The notes under the pieces were generated by a model. It saw only the letters and a program-made list of their open reading frames with translations, made no database searches and was not told the DNA's origin. 64,000 nt of DNA, from positions 9,675,001 to 9,739,000 of the forward strand of contig OW052249.1 in NCBI GenBank assembly GCA_932526585.2, given 5' to 3'. This document shows, in pieces, positions 56,480 to 64,000 of this stretch; within the stretch, counting starts at the first letter, position 1, and every line of letters begins with the position of its first letter. A program made the translations under genes and the position numbers. Origin of the DNA: Philonthus cognatus. Lineage: Eukaryota; Arthropoda; Insecta; Coleoptera; Staphylinidae.

Positions 56480-56690
56480 TTGGGGTTGTGCTAGCTCTAA
56501 AACTGGTTGTGCTAGCCTGTGCTAGCTCTGAGGAATCCAAATCATATAAAAAAAGTTGAAAAATCATAAGTGGGGGGCAAACGTCAACTTAGCCCCCCCA
56601 TATTTGAAACCCCTATAACTTTTTTACTCTTTGTGTGCCTTCTCGAATTTTGGCTGTGCTAGCTTGTGCTAGCTAAGGGCTTTTCTGTGC
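56480..56690. repeat. cluster of TGTGCTAGCT words
   Basis: TGTGCTAGC occurs five times (about 56487, 56507, 56517, 56649 and 56662), the same word as in every satellite monomer, although the surrounding sequence is unrelated. AAAGTGGGGGGC occurs twice (about 56570 and 56727, as AAGTGGGGGGC). Confidence 0.65.
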
Positions 56691-56699
56691 AATGATGTT

Positions 56700-57668
56700 T
56701 TTCCAAAAAATTGAAAGTGGGGGGCCAAGTTGACGGAGCCCACTTGAGTTATAATTTTGTAGTGATATAAAATATAGCACAGTATAGCTTCGGCAGTCAG
56801 AAGAGTTTTGTGTTAATTTCTCTCAAATCTGAGCACATATGAAAATCTTGTAAATTCTCTATTTATTTACCAAAACATTATTCATGTTACTCGGGGATTT
56901 TTCGAGTTTTGTGCCAAATGTAATAGTTTTCCCGCTATTGAACGTTCGGCATTTCTGCCCGTCTGAAAAATCAAACTATAAAAAAATAATGTGTGCAATG
57001 AAATAGAAAAAAAAATAAGCAAACGAAAGCACGAATACGCACCGATAAGCTAAAATTGGCAAAACAGCAAAATATTTTAAAATATGCAGAAAAACGCAAA
57101 ATAAACAAAATAAAAGTAGTGTCAAACGATTGCATTTTTCGCGAAACGTGGAGATTTCAAAACCAATCAGTTCTGCTTATAAAATTGACAATAAGCAAAA
57201 TGCTTCAAATCCGGACTCTACTTATAACACATCAAACTTTGGAATTTTTGTTTCAAAGTGGCCATGGTAGTATTAATTTCGTAATTTTCATTTTAAAGTG
57301 CCCATGTTATATAATAAATTAACAATATTTGCCATTGGAATTTTCCTAAAGTATGCTACCTAGTATCTGTCTGAATGAACTTTTTGAAAAACGAATTTGA
57401 TATATTGGGTTAATTAAATTGGCAATACTTCTAACTCAAGATGTTCAATATATATCAATATCTGAGAATATCGATATTTTCATGCAAAATAATCGATATT
57501 TATATCGATATTTCTTTTTCAGATATATCGCTAATATCGATAATAAATGGTCGATATCATTACAAACGATACTAATTATTCATTAGACTTCACGTATCGT
57601 ACTAAGATTTTTTCTTGGCAAAAAAAATTTCAAGTTTTAAGCTTCAAGAAAAGTAAGAGAAAAAAATG
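56700..57668. other. AT-rich spacer, no gene supported
   Basis: Frames at 57056-57322 and 57547-57813 have no recognisable domain. The latter runs into the fold-back end. An ATATCGATATT-rich patch lies at 57450-57545. Confidence 0.5.
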
Positions 57669-57884
57669 CAGGGTGTCTCAAACCACTCGTATCAGCCGTT
57701 TTTTGAGAAAACGGCTAGTCCTAAAGAGTTGGGACAAAAAAATGTATTACAAAATCCGTATTAAAGAATCGAATCGTGATATTGTTTTTTTACAAAAAGG
57801 TTGGCATCCTTGAAAGTTTGCCTAAAAATGTCCATAACTCCAGATTTTTAAATGGCACGATAGATCAAAAGTTGTAGGTATCTT

Positions 57885-57980
57885 TAAATGAAACACTTTT
57901 AACCTTTCTTCACAATTTTTATTATATACCAGATGTACATTTCGGTCACAAGGTGACCATTATCAATGGATTGATACTGG
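57885..57980 (-). pseudogene. Penelope-like 3' terminus fragment
   Basis: Minus strand: GATAATGGTCACCTTGTGAC then CGAAATGTACATC. The GGTCAC/GTGACC stem is perfect. Same terminus family as the 40.46-kb copy. Confidence 0.55.
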
Positions 57981-58194
57981 TAGGTATCTGGTAGGTATCA
58001 TTGAAAAGGTCTTTAAAAAATAAGCTACTTTTGTAGAAAACATAATCTTGTAACTATCATCGATTTTAAGTAATATTTGATTAAAGTTATTAAATATTAA
58101 TTTTTCATGGCTAACTTATTTTTAAAGATTGAGTTTCAAATGTGATTTAGACCTCTCAGATACATTCTAACCAAGTCCGCAAAGTTGCTAAAGA

Positions 58195-58574
58195 AATATT
58201 CGACTGCAACTCCGTGTCCGACTCCAATTTTATCTAAAATCGTACGCCAACTTCGACTGCTGCTTCGAATCATGTGAACATTTTAAAACTTTACTTAATA
58301 ATGCAATTTTTTTGGAAAAAAATAGAAATGTTAGTTTTCTCTCATATGTAAATTACATAAATTTCCATTGCAATTAAAAACTCTATTTGGGTCAAATTTT
58401 AGAAAGAAAAAAAAAATATGTTTGGTACAATTATAATTAAATAATTATATTGAAAATCAGAGTAGGAATATACCAAATTTCCAACTCCACGGCTCCGATT
58501 TCTTCATCACAAAAATACTTAAATTCCGACTCTACAGTTTCGACTCTAACTGCGACTCAGAGTTCACAGCACTG
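58195..58574. other. possible hAT-like fragment with GACTC repeats
   Basis: Repeated TCCGACTC/TCGACT words in 58200-58270 and 58470-58550, ending GAGTTCACAGCACTG, which is the inverted CAGTGCTGTGAACTC kind of hAT end. The opposite end is not clear. Confidence 0.35.
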
Positions 58575-59087
58575 GTTCAAACTGTTTTCCAAAACACTGT
58601 TGAACTGTTCTGGTCCTAATACCAGTGGCCCTAAGTATTTATTTTTAAAATAAGGCAGCCATGAGTTATTGATATAAGGTAACTTCAATCAAAAATTACT
58701 CAAAACAAACGCCAGTTACAAAAATATTTGTCCTGTAGAAGTTGTTTATTTTTCAAAGCCCTTTTCAATGTACCACTTATGACATATCATGCCATTTAAA
58801 AATCTTTAGTTATGGTCATTTTTTAGCAAACTCTCAGGGATGCCAACCTTCTTGCGAAAAAACAGTATCACCATTCGATTCTTTTATACGGCGTTTGTAA
58901 TACATGTTTTTATCTCAACTTTCTAGGACTAGCCGTTTTCTTAAAAATTGTCTGATACGGGTGCTCTGGGACACCCTGTATACGGGGTCTTTGAAGTATA
59001 CCAAGCATTAACAACTGAGGCTATCGAATTTTGTCAAGCCGTATATTTTGAACTTCACTTGAAATCAGTGTTTAATACGCTCGATGG

Positions 59088-59120
59088 CTTATGGAGTAAA
59101 ATTTCGAGTTAAGTGAAGCC
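59088..59120 (+). repeat. hairpin half-module H19
   Basis: Left arm only (TATGGAGTAAAATTTCGAG), after CAGTGTTTAATACGCTCG. Confidence 0.7.
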
Positions 59121-59407
59121 TAAATAAATATATGAATAAAACTCGATCGAATTGAGCATTAAATAAAAATATTTGAAAATTTTTAAAATCGACGAGATAA
59201 TTTTCAAATGATGAAAATCTGCAGAAAATGTCATAATTTTTTTCTAAATTGATGAAAATCTCTAAATATTGAAAAACTCACGAATATCTAAAAATATTGA
59301 AAATCTCATGAAAATGTTATAATTGAAAAATCGACTAAAAATTTAAATTTTAAATGAACAGAATATTTTTAATATTACACTAAATCAGGGTTTTTACACG
59401 GGTGACG

Positions 59408-59514
59408 CATGAAGTAAAATTTCGAGTTGAGAAAAGCCCGAATTTGGATTTGAACGATGGTGCGTCCAAATCCAAATTCTTAAGGCTTTTCTAAACTTGA
59501 AATTTTACTTCATG
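59408..59514 (+). repeat. hairpin module H20, forward
   Basis: 107 bp with a loop unlike the others (ATTTGGATTTG..CAAATCCAAAT), which is itself inverted. Confidence 0.9.
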
Positions 59515-59555
59515 CTTAGTCTGGGAGTGCGAGTGTCTTCTACTCCCAGACTAAG

Positions 59556-59580
59556 CATAAAGTAAAAGTTCGAGTTGAAA
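59556..59580 (-). repeat. hairpin half-module H21, tail-to-tail with H20
   Basis: CTTAGTCTGGGAGT and ACTCCCAGACTAAG are mirrored with 13 bases between, so H20 and H21 share their trailing flanks. Only one arm of H21 remains. Confidence 0.75.
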
Positions 59581-60190
59581 TTGTCAATTGTCAATATTTT
59601 ATTTTGTTTTTTAGAAAAAAAATTATTGAGAAAAGTAACTGAATATTCAAAAAACAAATGAAATTTGTTAACAACGAAACAAAATTAAGACTTTTTCCAT
59701 TAAAATTTAAATCATCAATTTTTAAAGCAATCGATGAAAAGATTTGAAAAGTGACGAAAAACTTGAATTTCATGAAAAATGTCGAGAATTTGAAAATTAA
59801 CGGACATTTTGGATATTCACTAAAAACTCATAGTTTTTTAAATTTAACGAAAATCTTAGAAAATTAATAAAAGTTGTAAACATGTTAACAATTATTATAC
59901 ATCTTTAAAATTCACGAAAGAAGTCGAAATATTTGAAGATTAACCGAAATCATCAACATTATGAAAAAGTAATTCAAATATGCAAATTCACGAAAAGCGT
60001 TAACATTTTTCTAAAAATTAAGGAAAATCTAGAAAATTTATGAAAAGTTCTAACATTTAAGAAATTGAGAAAATCCGTTAGAATTTTCAATATTAACGGA
60101 TATAGTATCAAGATTTTATAATAAACAAAAATCTTGAAAATTTAAAGAATTTTGGAAAGAGCTCTAGATTATAAATAGAAAATAGTATAT
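59581..60190. repeat. A-rich degenerate low-complexity DNA, left of the recombinase unit
   Basis: Phrases like AATTCACGAAAA and AAAATCTAGAAAATTTATGAA. The same style resumes at 61.69 kb, so the recombinase unit interrupts it. Confidence 0.55.
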
Positions 60191-60311
60191 TAAAGTATAA
60201 GTGGATATTTAGGTCTTTAAAGCACGCACGATTTTGCAAGCACGACGGCGCCAGCCGGAGTGCTTGCAATAGAGTAAGTGCTTTAAAGACCAGATATCCA
60301 CGCATACTTTA
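60191..60311. repeat. 121-bp palindrome before the recombinase gene
   Basis: Arms TAAAGTATAAGTGGATATTT..GTCTTTAAAGCAC and the inverted GTGCTTTAAAGAC..ATATCCACGCATACTTTA enclose GACGGCGCCAGCCGGA. TTGCAAGCAC also pairs. The centre is strongly GC-rich for this region. Confidence 0.85.
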
Positions 60312-60316
60312 CGCTA

Positions 60317-60334
60317 TTTTTTTTTATTGATGCA
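60317..60334 (+). repeat. left 18-bp inverted repeat of the recombinase unit
   Basis: TTTTTTTTATTGATGCAT, matched inverted at 61667-61684. Part of the match is a homopolymer, so the informative part is ATTGATGCAT. Confidence 0.55.
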
Positions 60335-60471
60335 TTTAAAGACCATAAATTGGCCCGAAATTTTGAAATTTCGAGCATGTTTAAGATGACGGAATCAATG
60401 TACCTTTGGTTGTCAAGGTGTGAAATAAACAAATTATCAATTTTTCATCAGTTTGTCATTACCCTTTGAAA

Positions 60472-61515
60472 ATGCAATCAAAGATTGATAGCTTGAGCGC
60501 TAAAGCTGAGAATCGGTTGATTCCGCAAAAGTCGGAAGTAGCCTACAAAAAAGAGTACAACCGTTTGATTAAATGGATGGAAGAATGCCAAGTTGCCAGT
60601 GTAACAGAACAAGTTATGCTTGCGTACTTACAGGAATTGTCAGAGAAGTACAAGTCGTCCACAATGTGGGCCATACATTCCAAATTACAATGTATGTTAC
60701 GATTACAACAGGGAGTGGATATCAAATCATTTGGAAAAGTGCAAGCATTTATGAAGGCGATTAGTAAGAATTGTAACGCAAAAAAGTCCTATGCCTTTAG
60801 AGAGGAAGATTTAAGAAAGTTTTTTGAAGATGCTTCAGATATAACGTATTTGTTTTTGAAAGTTGTTGCCATTTTTGGAATCTTTGGTTCTTGTCGCAGA
60901 TGTGAATTGTGCGATATGCGTTTATCCGACATTAAGGAAGAGGGTAATACCTTACTTATTCTCATACGTCCGTCTAAGACAGAAAAGGCTCGGCGTTTTA
61001 CTGTCGCTGACAGTAATGGTATACCCTACGTTGGGTTTATTAAGAAATATTTGTTGTTGCGTCCTCAAAATGTGAGTACTGATCGTGTTTTCTTACGCTT
61101 TGATAAGGGAAAGTGTACTAAACAAGTAGTGGGTATTAATACTTTTGGTTTATGCCCATTTCAAATTGCACTTTTCCTTAACTTAGACGAACCAAAGAAG
61201 TACACAGGACATGCGTTCCGGCGTACTTCTGCAACCATTATGGCCAACGGTGGGATGACTATAGATCAAATACAGCGGCAAGTTGGTTGGAAATCGGCAT
61301 CGGTGGCTACTGGATATGTCGAAGAGTCCATCAACAATAAAAACAGTGTTTCCAATATTATATCAAATGCTATTAGCGGAAATACGAATGCATGCACATC
61401 TGGAAGTAAATCAGTTACCAATGTTCATGTGAGCAATGTTGATTCCGAGTTAAAGCACGGAAATATTAATTTTTCAAATAATACAGATTGTATATTCAAT
61501 ATTTATTATAAATAA
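60472..61515 (+). CDS. tyrosine recombinase, Crypton-like, intact
   Basis: 347 codons without a stop or shift. The ATG at 60472 is chosen; two further codons upstream are open but start with TTG. The N-terminal SAM-like core-binding region (KKEYNRLIKWMEE, MLAYLQELSEKYKSSTMWAI) precedes the catalytic fold. Residues: Arg142 (box I, GSCRRCEL), Lys169 in RPSKTEKARR, His247-x-x-Arg250 (GHAFRRTSAT), Trp273 (GWKSASVA) and nucleophile Tyr282 (TGYVEES). It is a strand-exchange enzyme like those of Crypton elements. Such proteins are widespread in insects. A C-terminal Ser/Asn-rich tail of about 60 residues has no assigned role. Stop codon and AATAAA overlap. Could be an active element or a domesticated gene. 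Confidence 0.85.
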   Translation: MQSKIDSLSAKAENRLIPQKSEVAYKKEYNRLIKWMEECQVASVTEQVMLAYLQELSEKYKSSTMWAIHSKLQCMLRLQQGVDIKSFGKVQAFMKAISKNCNAKKSYAFREEDLRKFFEDASDITYLFLKVVAIFGIFGSCRRCELCDMRLSDIKEEGNTLLILIRPSKTEKARRFTVADSNGIPYVGFIKKYLLLRPQNVSTDRVFLRFDKGKCTKQVVGINTFGLCPFQIALFLNLDEPKKYTGHAFRRTSATIMANGGMTIDQIQRQVGWKSASVATGYVEESINNKNSVSNIISNAISGNTNACTSGSKSVTNVHVSNVDSELKHGNINFSNNTDCIFNIYYK

Positions 61516-61516
61516 A
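61511..61516 (+). promoter_or_regulatory. polyadenylation signal AATAAA overlapping the stop codon
   Basis: TAA (61513-61515) lies within AATAAA, implying a very short 3' UTR. Confidence 0.5.
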
Positions 61517-61599
61517 ATGAACGAGTTATTAAAGTTTAATAGATAGTGACATTTATGTTTGACTTTAAGTTTGAATTGACGTTGTTGTCCTTAGCAACT

Positions 61600-61621
61600 T
61601 TAAAACACGCGCGTGTTTTAA
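61600..61621. repeat. perfect 22-bp palindrome
   Basis: TTAAAACACGCG and its exact inverse, 85 bp after the stop codon. Confidence 0.85.
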
Positions 61622-61666
61622 TATTGAATTTAAACACGCTGCGAAGTATTTGAAATAAGACATATG

Positions 61667-61684
61667 ATGCATCAATAAAAAAAA
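61667..61684 (-). repeat. right 18-bp inverted repeat of the recombinase unit
   Basis: ATGCATCAATAAAAAAAA, the inverse of 60317-60334. Low-complexity DNA resumes directly after it. Confidence 0.55.
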
Positions 61685-61689
61685 TTAAT

Positions 61690-62035
61690 ATTTGGCAATT
61701 CGCCAAAAGTATTGACATTTTTAAAATTAATGATAATCCGAAAATTTCATTAAAAATTGAGAAAAATCTTTTGAATATTCATGAAAAGGATCAACACTTT
61801 TAAAATTAACGGAAATCCGAGAAATGGAGGAAAATTGCCAAGAGTATAGAAATCTTAGAAACCCATGAATATTGTCAAGATTTTAAAAATTGATGAAAAT
61901 TCATGGAATGAAGAATCCGAAAATTTCTATGTAACAAATTTTATAATTTGACATATTAAAAATCTTATTAACATTTTATAAATTGAAAATCTCGAAATAT
62001 TGAAAATCTTAAGAAAATCTCATGAAAGTTTTATG
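61690..62035. repeat. A-rich degenerate low-complexity DNA, right of the recombinase unit
   Basis: Continues the style of 59.58-60.19 kb (AAAATTGATGAAAATTC, CTCGAAATATTGAAAATC). Confidence 0.55.
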
Positions 62036-62177
62036 ACACAATGAAACACTTTTAACTTTGTTTGTATAACATAACATAACACTCCATGTTTGATAATGAC
62101 AAGCTAAATTTGTCGAAACTGCAGTCACATTAAATAAAACGTGTTATACAAACAAAGTTAAAAGTGTTTCATTGTGT
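62036..62177. mobile_element. 142-bp MITE with perfect 30-bp inner TIRs
   Basis: AACACTTTTAACTTTG..TATAAC and its exact inverted copy; similarity extends to ACACAATG/CATTGTGT. Followed by the ATGTATAACGAAGTAGAAGC tail found also at 21.58 and 26.33 kb. Confidence 0.85.
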
Positions 62178-62259
62178 AATTAACATGTATAACGAAGTAG
62201 AAGCCTCCACAATACAGAAAGTTTTATGAATTGACGAAAATCTCGAAATACCGAAAATC

Positions 62260-63200
62260 CGACAAAAATCTCGAAATATGATGCGAGTTAGAATCACAGC
62301 CCATGATTAGCGGTAGACCCTCATTCCTGCAGTAATTGACCAGCCCCCCCCCCTTGTAGGGGAAGAGCTGAATCGCCAGGTAGGTAGAATCACCAGAACT
62401 GCGTCTTTTCCTTTGCCCATAACTCCACAAATCTTAACTGCAGTGGTGTCATCACCAATAGGTGTGGCAGCATATGGGCTCGTATTTGCCTAGGTGCACA
62501 AATTTCCGTCTTAGGCTTCGTGCTTGACCTATAAAATAAATTACCTATTAATTTACCCATCCCACAAATCCTGGATTTAACAATCGAGGGTTCCTGAATC
62601 AGGGCAATGGTGTCCATTGCCAAGTCGAGTCGGCGGCATAGAGTTGCCCATGATTAGCGGTAGACCCTCGCCTCGCATCACTCAAATTGCACTGAATAAA
62701 ATACGTTACCTTATTGGCCATTATTTCGCCAGTCCTCCACCGAAGGTGGATTTGTCATAACCGAGAGGAATAGCGTCCGACATTTCTGACGATAGTGGTG
62801 ATTTCATCGTCACATCATCCGGACACTTCTTCCTGACCGGCGAGGTTGGTGGTTGCACCGACACGGATGTAGCAGCCACCTGCTCAGCCTGTTTAGGAGC
62901 TTCCATTCTGAGAAGCAACGAGTTGGATATCTGAGGTTGGCTCTCCTCAGCCACCGCCTGACTCATCCTACCCACCTTGTTCTCTTCCTCTTTCTTTGGG
63001 TCCTTGACCCTCAAGATTAAAGAGGTAAACCTGTAGCTGATACGGTTACCTCTTCCGCCCAGGAATTTACAATCCTCATCCCCCACCCCCAATATGAGCA
63101 ACAGCCCAGGTGGGTTGTCTGTCACAGATTGGTGGAAGATCGGCCAATCCTGTATCTTGAGCTCAGGATTTTGCCCCGCCAATCTATTGAGCACCATTTC
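62260..63200 (-). pseudogene. LINE ORF1 end and endonuclease start, broken
   Basis: The upstream part (62721-63197) is an ORF1 C-terminus: PGLLLILGVGDEDCKFL, GNRISYRFTSLILRVKD, then a Pro/Glu-rich tail ending DKSTFGGGLAK. Downstream, the endonuclease start reads MDTIALIQEPSIVKSRICGM, and after a shift NYCRNEGLPLIMGCDSNSHH. RT is absent. CCCATGATTAGCGGTAGACC occurs at both about 62300 and 62648, so a rearrangement or repeated insertion broke the copy. Resembles the ORF1-ORF2 order of the 29.9-35.4 kb LINE but is not the same sequence. Confidence 0.65.
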
Positions 63201-64000
63201 TTCTCCTTATAGTCTTAAAATCTTCCCTTGGAACTCAAAGGGTCGACCACGTGATTTTGGGAAGGCGGTCCTCAGTTTTGGCAAAGTAGTCTAGTCACAG
63301 GCCATGGCTTGATCACGACAGCCGTCCTCACAAGATAATCAGCAGTACGTTGATCCTCGCAGTGAACTTTTACAAATTTACCCGCGTAGGACCAAGCCCT
63401 GAATCTCGGCGGAGAACTAGGTGTAGCTCGCCTAATTAAAGTGGCCCTTTCCTAGGAGAGCTTACCAAAGAGGTTGGATCCATCCGTTATCATCAGCTAG
63501 AGGTGACTTTCTGCCGCATCCTTGAAGGATACCAGAGGTACTCTACTTCCTCCTGTCACCCATTCTTTTAATCATTTCTTTTTCATTTCTCATTATTATT
63601 GTAATTATCTTGATCATAATTCGTTGCATATTTTTAATCATTGCGCAGGCTAACAGTGAATTTAGTGCCGGAAAGACTAATACAGTTTTTAAGAATAATC
63701 GCCATGCTGATTGTAACTGCAATTTTTTTTCATGATCCTACATGTAGATTAGGAGATATGAAAAGGTGCAAAATAACACAATTCTTTGTATCTATTACCA
63801 TTTATTTTAATATTGGACACAGAGAAAGCTTCGATTTCGCGATTCCTTTGTGTAAAATTTAACAGAACAGTCTCTCATGATTCTCTAGGAATAATCAGCC
63901 ATCATGTGCTCATCCCAACGGCCTTGGTACCTTGCTTTTATATTTGTTCTTGTCTTTATGGAACCTCTCCTATTGTTTCTCACAGTAAGAGCTAAGCCTT
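63201..64000. other. probable LINE 5' region, then unassigned DNA to the window edge
   Basis: To about 63.56 kb the base composition matches the LINE fragment and is likely its 5' UTR. From 63.57 kb it is AT-rich with no supported gene; short frames there have no domain. Confidence 0.4.

Larger units (their letters stand above)
57669..58978. mobile_element. 1.3-kb fold-back element with CAGGGTGTC ends, two internal inserts
   Basis: CAGGGTGTCTCAAACCACTC at the left and GTGCTCTGGGACACCCTG at the right. The arms pair through AAACGGCTAGTCCTA, TTGGCATCC, TAAATGGCA and CATTGAAAAGG..ATAA. The left arm is interrupted by a Penelope terminus, and the centre carries a hAT-like fragment. Right flank is TA; the left one is degraded. 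Confidence 0.8.

Noticed and set aside
57056..57322. 88-codon frame with RETWRFQNQ
   Set aside because: Weak resemblance to a hAT N-terminus only; no zinc-finger residues and no continuation.
1..64000. tRNA or rRNA genes
   Set aside because: No cloverleaf with A/B boxes and no conserved rRNA core was recognised on reading either strand.

Overview
The window is AT-rich eukaryotic DNA from an arthropod, most likely an insect and possibly a beetle (an inference from the transposon families and one neuropeptide-like exon; the sequence does not fix the species). It holds almost no host genes. Nearly everything recognisable is transposable-element sequence, mostly decayed and nested. The one good host-gene candidate is a first coding exon of a secreted neuropeptide-type precursor on the minus strand at about 23.4-23.6 kb, with its own TATA box, initiator and splice donor.

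Layout: 0-1.8 kb, a Ty3/gypsy pol fragment. 2.0-3.7 kb, two palindromic MITE-like elements. 5.07-8.85 kb, a TTAA-flanked shell holding a 3.18-kb DNA transposon with perfect 33-bp terminal inverted repeats and a broken DDE-type (DUF7869-like) transposase. 8.4-15 kb, AT-rich DNA with several copies of a ~70-120 bp palindrome ('hairpin module'). 12.26-21.1 kb, a nest: a Tc1/mariner-like remnant split by an element with a 19-bp TIR, split in turn by a 5.2-kb hAT-like element that carries a truncated LINE and a 2-kb inverted duplication. 24.8-26.2 kb and 46.8-50.2 kb, two more members of the same hAT-like family. All three members have perfect 8-bp target duplications and CAGAGCTGGG-type ends. 26.6-29.3 kb, a jockey/CR1-type LINE. 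29.9-35.4 kb, a nearly full-length LINE with ORF1 and EN-RT-RNase H ORF2 sitting in an (AT)n tract. 35.4-36.2 kb and 40.4-42.6 kb, Penelope-like elements with hammerhead-ribozyme-like termini. 36.3-38.0 kb, 50.5-51.7 kb and 57.7-59.0 kb, large fold-back elements ending in CAGGGTGTC. 38.1-39.6 kb, a putative solo LTR. 52.8-54.1 kb, a hAT transposase pseudogene. 54.9-56.2 kb, a 155-bp satellite alternating two monomer types. 60.2-61.7 kb, an intact tyrosine-recombinase gene (Crypton-like) with flanking palindromes. 62.2-63.2 kb, a LINE ORF1/EN remnant.

The most unusual theme is the hairpin module. Sixteen near-complete and five partial copies occur in 64 kb, in both orientations, within the hAT-like family and also outside it. 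Together with subterminal ATTCGAATCC arrays, a captured LINE and alternating inverted duplications, this suggests a modular family of non-autonomous elements that grows by accumulating palindromes. The enzyme that moves it is not proven by this sequence.
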